From Steinernema hermaphroditum (Eukaryota > Nematoda > Chromadorea > Rhabditida > Steinernematidae), in the NCBI GenBank assembly GCA_030435675.1, contig CM059621.1, positions 15,376,001 to 15,440,000 of the forward strand: a stretch of DNA of 64,000 bases, written 5' to 3'. Shown one piece after another: positions 47,001-56,000 of the stretch. The position numbers and the translations under genes are program-made. The notes beneath the pieces are model-generated. The model ran no database searches, had not been told where the DNA came from, and saw only the letters and a program-made list of their open reading frames with translations. How positions within the stretch are numbered: position 1 is the stretch's first letter; each line of letters begins with the position of its first letter.

Positions 47001-50000
47001 TTTGCTTGGAAGATTCTATTTGAGTGGAGCCGATCTCAACTGGAACGCCTTTACTGTACCTTTCAAGAGGATGAATCTGCCGACTTATCCGTACAAGATG
47101 CGTTCCTTCTGGAACCATAAAGAAGGTCAATCGTTCAGCTACTTGAAAGGTCACAAGAAGGGAAACGATATCCACTTGCCAGAAGCCACCCTCATCCATC
47201 TGGCACTCGACTCTCGGCCTGGCGCTCTGAAGAATGTGGAGTTCAAGAAGCCTCTCATCATGACCAACGAAACAGAACTGAACTTGGCTAAGCTCGCCGA
47301 CTACTTCTCCTGTGAAGCGGATACGGTAGCGGCAGTGGAGACGATTCCAATAGTATTTGGAGAAGAAATAGCAAAAATTCAGTTCTATGAAGAGCTGGAG
47401 AAGAAAGGCTACAGCTACAAAGGCGCATTCAAGTCTGTGAAGGGTCTCAAAGGAAATCACGTGACGCTGGATCGTGTCAGGAGCCCGGACCTGGTTTTGG
47501 ACGGCGTTCTACAGGCACTCCTTTACAGTATCCCTCAGCCCAAAGCTGTGCTACGCAGTATTGATCACTTATGTGTCTATGAGACATTCGATAAGAAAAC
47601 GTCCTATGTGGCGAAGTTCCAGTTTGTCGAGGAAGGTCGGACTGCCGTAATCGCCAACGTGGTCCTAGAAGACGACAAAGGGCTACCGTATCTCTACGCC
47701 CAAGGAATGAGATTCGATGTGTTGTCTGATCTCCTTGAAGACATGACCATGTGGATCAAAAAAGAACTGAATCTACTTACCGTATCTCTGAGTTCGACTT
47801 TTACTGGACTGGGCTTTGGTGCTGACCATAGAGTGAGGTTTTGCAAAAGATTTAACGTTCCCTTATCAGTCTTGAAGGATTGCAACACGATAGAGAAGGT
47901 GCTGAATTACCTGAACGGAGAAAAGCCTACCGTAATCCCGAAAAAGGAGTCATCCACAGGGAAAATTGGGATCAGAGCAATCGCCTGTCGTCTGCCGGGA
48001 AATGTCTCCGATCCGGTGGAACTGTGGGACTACTTGAAGACCGGAAAGAATTCCTCGCAAAGGGTGCCGCTATCGAGGATTCCAACACGAAATTCCCTGA
48101 TGAAGGGAGAATACGGTAACCCTATAGAAGGAGCGAACTTTATCGAAGCAGACGTCGCTGGATTCGACCACAAGTTCTTCAAACTGTCAAAGAGTGAAGC
48201 AGAGAAAATGGACCCACAGCAGAGACTACTTCTCGAGTGTACCCATGAGGTCCTGGAACGAGCGCACCTGGGAAACTTAGAAAACGTGCCCGTCTACATC
48301 GGCTTCATGGGTGCAGAGTATCCTGACCTGATGGCGAATCCAAAGGATGTAGTTTCGATGCTGGGAAGCAGTGCCTGTGTCGTGTCAGGCAGGATAAACT
48401 ACGTCTTCGGAAGTTCGGCTGAGTCGATGACAGTGGACACGGCCTGCAGCTCGTCCCTGACAGCCCTGGATCTCGCGGTGGGAGCCATCAAGTCAGGAAA
48501 GGCATCAAGAGCCCTTGTCGGAGGAGTGAACCTCATACTAACAGAGAAGGGCCTCGGCCAGAGGGCCAACGGGAAGATGCTTTCGGAAGACGGTAAAAGT
48601 CGCTCCTTCGACTCGCAGGCGACGGGTTACGGTAGAGCCGATGGATGTGTGGTTACAATGATCGAGGAGATCCAGCCGGGAATACCGTATTTAGCCGTTA
48701 TAGAGGAGACTGGCGTGAACCACTGTGGAACAGGTGTCTCTCTAACAGCTCCAAACGGTCTTGCACAGGAGAAACTTCTGAGACAGATGCTTGGCTCCCG
48801 CATGGATACGGTAGATGTTTGGGAAGCCCATGGGACAGGGACTCAGCTAGGAGACCCAATCGAAGCGAATGCCTTAGGGCGTATTTTCCGAAATCGCAGT
48901 ATTACGGTAGCATCCATCAAATCGAACTTGGGCCATTCGGAGGCGGCTGCAGGTCTAAGTGGTCTCCTGAAGATGGTCCTGCAGCTACAGCACAACTATG
49001 TGCCGAATATGGGGCATATCGAACTGATGAGCAAAAATATCAAGGCCGAATGTTTGAACTTTCCAATTTGTGGAGAAGAAATGGAAGTGAGCTCTGGGGG
49101 AGTGAGTTCCTTCGGTGTTAGCGGTACAAACGCAGCTACCGTAATCTCAAAATCGAAGTCGCGGCGGGAGCCAAGGAGCCGCCAGGTTCAGATTCAAGAC
49201 GTCTCCATCAAAAAAGAGGACAATCACATCGCCCCTGACCATTTCATTTCCATCCAAGACCTCACAAGAACAATAAACCGCCGCTTATCGCGTCAGGAAC
49301 CTCGTCGTCGCCAGTCGGCCTTCAGTCGCCTTTCCAGTCAGGACCAAGATAACATGAGCATGGTCTCACCACCTCCCAGTCGGTCAAGCTCGGTGCAGAA
49401 CCTGAAACTCAGACAGGTTCGCTGTCTGTCTACAGTAAGCCAAGTTTCCAGTCGGGACTACCAAGAACGTTCGAAATCGATTGACGAGCTTCAATCGCTT
49501 CAGGACCACCATGAAGAGTTTCGCTCGGCACAGAACCTCATGCGCATCGAAGACCACAGAGACCAAGTGGACGATGAAGAGGAACCAAAGGTTGATCACT
49601 CACGATCGTGTCAAGACCTCATGCAATATGGAAAAGAAAAACTTTCCGTTTGGGACCAAGAAAGTCGCATTTTTAAGCCAAAATTCCCATATTTTGGAGT
49701 GGTACCGGTCTCGGCGAAAAACGAAAAATCTCTCGACCTTCTCCTCGAGGAATACCGTATGCGAATCTCTGAATCTTCTGACTGGTTAACGGAGATCGCC
49801 CGAGCTGCAGCCCTAAAACCCGTCTACGAAGGCTATAGAGCGGCGTTGGTCATAAATGAGCCTAGACGAACTGTGGAAATATTTAAAGCGAACGGAGAAA
49901 CAATCCCAATGTTCGGTTTCGATCTTCCGACTACGGTAGACCTGGACTACAGCATCTACTATCATGTGCCCCTCTTCAAGAAGCACCTAGACATGGAACT

Positions 50001-53000
50001 GGAGCACGTGGAAGAAATCTTTCAAGGAAAAGTGAAATTCGACCAAGATGGACTTCTTCGTTCTTGGACGAGTGCGTTCTTGGCCACTCTCAGTGATCTG
50101 GGTCTGAAGAACTACAGTATCCACAGCGGGTCTGAAAGTGAGCAATTCCCGACTTTTTGGTTCAGCCTGGAGAGACTCGACTTCGCTGAACTTCAATTAG
50201 TTGTCGGCCAGCTGTTCATTCAGGGAATCAGCATAAAGTGGGACAGAATCTACGATTTCACGACGCCTACCGTAATCCTACCCACTTACGCATTCGATCG
50301 GAGCGCTCTCTGGTTCAAGAAGAGGCCAACCAATCAAGAATTTGAATTTTTGGGCCAACTCATCGCCACCGAAAACAGCACCTACAAATTCGAGAATCTC
50401 ATTACGAAGGCTCGCTACCGTAATCTCTACGATCTAGCATCTCAGATGACCTGCAGCTTCTTCATCGAAATCCTAACTGAAATTGGTCGATATTTCTTCG
50501 ATTCGTTGAACTTCGAGATATCCAAACTGTCCTGTGATACGGTAGACATGGAAGATCATTTCTGGATTACGGTAGAGGCTCATGTCTACAGCGATGACAG
50601 TCTGTCAGTGCAGATTTTCACCGAAAACCGAATAGAACCAATCTGCGAGGCTGACATTACCGTAATCGATACCCTCAGAGAAGATCGTCAACTGTTCAAC
50701 ATTCGGACTACGGTAGCGCCGTCGAAGATCTACAAGGGCCTGCAATTCTATCAAGGTATTAACTACAGTAACTCGCTTCAATGCCTGACCGAAATCGACA
50801 AGATCAGTTGCTCGGCAATCGGGATAAGTCTCCCAAATCCGGAGTACTGTATCGATCCCGTCCTCCTTGAAGGCGCTATTCAGATCGGCCTATGTGCCTT
50901 GGACTCCTCGGACTATCGACAGTTCGTCCGTTTGATCTCGCGTGTCTACGTCTACCAGAATCTGCACGAGAAGGTGCTTATCCACTTCTGCCGAGACACA
51001 GGTGTCATCGAATTACTCAATGAGAGGAGAGAAATCGCCGTGAAGATCGTCCTACATGAAACGGAGGATACGGTAGTTTTGAGAAGGAAAGACAGTGCCC
51101 AAAAGGTGTCGGAAAGAATGGTTAATGCCAGAGTTTCGATGGATTCTGTCACTCTCCAGGCGACCATAGAAAAGGTACAAAGGGCGGTGGCCGACATCAT
51201 GACCCAGCAGATCGACGCCCCAACAGGGCAAGGGTTCATGGAGATGGGACTCGATTCCATGATGCTGATTGACCTGATCAACAGGTTGAACTCGGAGTTC
51301 CCTGAAGCCCGAATAAACACAAACGACTTATTTAATCACCCTAACATCGAAGAGCTGGGAAAGGCGATCTACAAAACGATTCGAACCCAACAAGAAGATG
51401 ACCTTTTGGCCATTGGTCTGTCAAGAGAAGCACTCCAGTTATCTCAAGAAGTCCAAGTCTCTCCTATGGACTATGGTAGTGATGTGCCAAGCGAAGACCG
51501 GGTCCAAGATACGATCGATGAAGTGCACAGAATCGTAGCAGATATTATGGTCGAAGATGGCGAGATATCAAAGCATCAAGGATTCTTCGAACTGGGCCTG
51601 GACTCTATGATGTTGATCGATTTTATCAATCGGCTGAATACGGTATTCCCTGAACTCAGGCTGAACACGAACGATCTTTTCAACTATCCAAATATCGAAG
51701 AGTTAGGGAAGGCCATACATCAGCGGGCAGGTAACACTGTGCCCAAAAATTACATTCAAAAGCCTCCGGAAAAGATTAAGAAAAAGGAAAGTTGTGATAC
51801 CATAATCGACGACCGAAGGCTACAAAAGGAGGTCGAAGATCCACGTGCCAAAAAATTCCCCCTAAGTTCAATGAAAAAATCGAAGTCAAAGAAACCACTT
51901 CGAATCCGTATTCAAGAAGACTCTATCGATCAACCCAAGTTACAGTACCCAAAGACTCCCTATTCGAAAACCATTGTTGACCATAATGCACATCAAGAAG
52001 TCAGGAGAGTTCTCCAAGACATGGTATTCGATATTCTGGGAGAAAGCGCTGGTCTAGAGCCAAAAATTGGCTTTATGGATCTCGAACTGGATTCCACGAT
52101 GCTTGTCGAATTGCTCAACCGTCTGAATACCGTATTCCCGGAGGCAAAGCTCACAACAAATAGCTTATTTGATTACCCGGATATTGAGAGTCTTGCAGAA
52201 GCTATTGCAGAAATCACTGACCACAAATCTACAAGAAATAGCAACTTGGACATGATATATACGGTAGTCCCTCATGTGGAGCTGTTTCCCGAAAATATCG
52301 AACTCCTCAAAATCGAGTCACTCAATCCACTTGTCTTTACCGAAAAGCCAAAAGCAGATACCGAAGAAATCAAGATTGAAATTGGCCCAGTTCATCAAGA
52401 CGAGGCAGTGCCATCAGGCCTCAAAAATCTCGGAAACTATCTGATCTCAAGGAAGACGACCTCAGTTTGGATAGACTCAACGAAGTCGCCATTCCATGGA
52501 CTCCTAGCGGGATTCCTGAGAAGCTTGGCAGCTGAATATCCACAGAAAATCAAGTTAAATCACGATATAAGAGTGCACCTTATACGAACAAAAATTATAC
52601 ACAGCTGTGATCAACTAAACAACCGCGGAACTTGGCTGATTACAGGAGGAGCATCTGGAATAGGCCGCGCTATGGCCGATTGGCTCCTGCAACGAAAATA
52701 CGCGTCGAGGATAATTGTGACGAGTCGCTCGAAGACAGGAAGAGATACTGTACAGGTGGATGTCACCGAAACGAAAGACATGGAAAGATTGTTGAAGGAG
52801 GTTGGACCTGAGCTTGTAGGAGTCATCCACAGTGCTGGAGTTCTTCGAGATGCGCGATTCCCGAAACAGACGGCGACATCCTACAGATCCGTTCTGCAGC
52901 CAAAGATCGAGGGCCTTAATCTACTCATTTCCCTTTGCGACAAATACGCTCACAATTTGGAGCATTTCATCGTAAACTCGTCAATTGCGGCTCTTCTCGG

Positions 53001-56000
53001 AAATATCGGTCAAACGGGCTACTCCGCTGCCAACGCCTACATGGATACCGTAATCTTGGAACGGCGAAAGCAAGGAAAACCTGGAACTACGATCAACTGG
53101 GGCAATTGGAAGCAAGTTGGTATGGCCAAAGATGTGAATCAGCTGCTGGAAGAAAGAGGATTTACTGGGATTACGGTAGAAGAGGGTCTGGCCGTTTTGG
53201 AGTACGCGATCCAGGCTAAGCCTGTGCAGGTGGTTGCGGCTAGGATAGATTGGGTCAAAGTGTATGAGCATAGAAGTGATCTGCGAGGAATTGTTCTGGA
53301 AAGTGATCGGGAAGAACCCCTCAAAAATTCATCCCTATCGAAGACCATGGATACAAACAAGCCTAAAGAGGTCGATCACTCTTTCGGACCGGCCAAGATC
53401 GCTTTTCTACTCTCTGGCCAAGGAGCCCAGTATTCGAATATGGGCCGAGAACTCTACGATACATTCAAAGCCTACCGCGACGCTTTGGATTGCTGTACTT
53501 CATTGTTTCAATTCGAAATCGACTTGAAGAAAGTTATGTTCGACGACCACTACCGTAATCTCATCCATGAAACAGTGTATGTTCAGCCACTGATTTTCTG
53601 CACCTCCTATGCCCTCAGTCAACTGTGGGCTTCGTGTGGTCTCTCACCCGACATCATCATTGGCCATAGTGTGGGTGAAATACTGGGAATGGTCCTGGCT
53701 GGAATGCTTAGCTTAGAAGAAGGTGCTGAGCTGGTTTCCCTAAGAGCGAAGTGTATGGAAAGAATAAGAGGAAGAGGAGTTATGGTGGCGGTTCATCCTA
53801 CTATCTGCAAAAATTATCCGAATTTGGAAATCGTCGCGAAGAACAGTCCCAATCAAGTGGTCGTGGTGGGAACCAAAGATGACGTGCAACGTCTATTCGA
53901 CGACGGAGTGAACTGTAAAGTCGTCAATTCTCACTATCCGTTCCATTCGAGCCTAATCCACGAAACCGACTATCAAGAGCTGCTTAAGTTTCAAGCAAAA
54001 TTTGGACCATCCACGAAGATACTTATTAGCAACGGCCAACTTCTTGATGAAGTTGACATAAATCATATTGTGAGTCACCTACGAAGTCCAGTGTTGTTTG
54101 AAGATTCTCTCAAGAAAGCCTACGCTCTTGGAGCTATCGTATTCCTCGAAGTCGGTCCCGGCACGACTTTGACAACTTTCGCAAAGCAGACATTGCCTAA
54201 GAACTGTTTAATCGTGAATTCAATTTCGCAGCGGAGTTCCGAAATGAAAAATTTTAACGTCTCTATGAAGAAATTACAGTCCGAAGGGGTTACAGTATCC
54301 CAACGTTACGGTGACTCGACAGATCGATTCTTGGAAGTGTCGCCAAGTCAAGACGTTGAAGATCTGCTGGGCCATGTAGTCGATGGACTTTGTGTCGTTC
54401 CAGGAGCCTATCAGATAAGTCTGCATCTCACTCACAGAAAGGAGAAACTCCCACTGGAGTACGGTGACCTGCATTTCAAAAATCTTCTTCCGATAACGGA
54501 ACTTCAAAGGATGGATAGCGAAGCGCTAGACGAGTACTTCCAATGCACCAAAAGAAGACAAGAAGGCCTCGAAAAGGTGGATTTTCCGGAAACCAACTTA
54601 CTGGAGCATGTGGATAAAGACAGGTTCTACACGACACTGGCACAAAATGGAGTTGAATACCGTAATCGATTTCAAATTCTGGCGAGAATCAGAAAATATA
54701 AAGACTTCGTGGAAGCGACCCTCCACCCAACAGAGAAGCTCTACTTGGTGATTGAAGGGGCCTTCCAAGCCCTCTCTGTGGCTGCCTTCGAACAGTACAG
54801 TAACCGCTACTTCGTCCCAATTACTGTAGGTCGATTTGCCTTCGACTACGGGGGGTTGGTCCCCGATCCAGTAGGATGGAGTGTCAGAGCAAAGGCTGAG
54901 GCAATGAATGACAAATTCATCGAAGGCTTCGTGCAAATCCTGAATCAGGGAATCGTGGTGGGAGTTCTGCAGAGAACGGTGGCCGTGGTGACCGTGAAGA
55001 CGACAAACCACTACGAGGCGCTAAAGAGCCCACGATTCGGAAGACGCAATGCTATAACCCCAACATCTTCGATCTGCCCAGAATATCCCGAGATTGAAGA
55101 GGTTACCGTAGTCGGCTACAGTAGTACGTTCTCGAGCGACTGGAATGACCTTCTTTTGGGCAAGATTCCGAGAGATTACTTGATCGACTGGCAGCCTGAC
55201 ATGTTCGATGCCGAATTTTTCGGAATAAACCCTAAAGAAGCCGCCTGTATCGACCCTCAACAAAAACTTCTCTTGGAGCTGACATATCGAGCCTTGGAAA
55301 ATGCTGGAATTCCAAAACTCCCCAAAGACACTGGCGTCTACATGGGCGTGAGCTCTTCGGATTTCGCCAACAAGGCCTACGCCGACATCCCCGAGGCTTT
55401 GGGATATCTGGCTCCCGGCACGAACCCCAGTTCCCTTGCAGGGCGGATCTCCTACTTCTACAACCTAAGGGGACCGTCGATCGTGGTCGATTCGGCTTGC
55501 TCTTCCTTTTTTTCCGCCCTCTACACGGCCATTAAGGATCTGAAGGAGAATACCGTATCCACAGCCCTTGTTGGCGCTGTCAACCTCACCCTCAATGAGA
55601 AGACCACTCAGGTGCTGAGAAATACCGGTGTTTTGAGTCCCGACACGACATGTCGCGCGTTCGATGCCGATGCAAATGGCTATGTTCGAGCTGAAGGAGC
55701 AGCTGTGGTGGTCCTACAACGAAGAACTTCAGAAGGACAGGCTATCACCGGATTTTCATTGAAACACCAAGGAAGATCGGCCGGACTTACCGTACCCTAC
55801 GGTCTTTCGCAGGCGGATGTGTTCAAGGAAGCCGTAGAAGCGTCGGGGAGTCCCGATTTCGATTTCCTGGAATGTCATGGGACGGGTACTGTATTAGGAG
55901 ATTCCGTGGAACTGGGCCAACTTACAGAGAGTTGTTCGCTGGTTGGGAGTGTAAAATCCAACCTAGGACACGCAGAAGCCGCTGCGGGAGCCGCTAGCTT

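Noticed and set aside
46570..47460. 296-codon minus-strand frame opposite the PKS
   Set aside because: Antisense shadow of an AT remnant and DH region with strong PKS coding signal on the plus strand.
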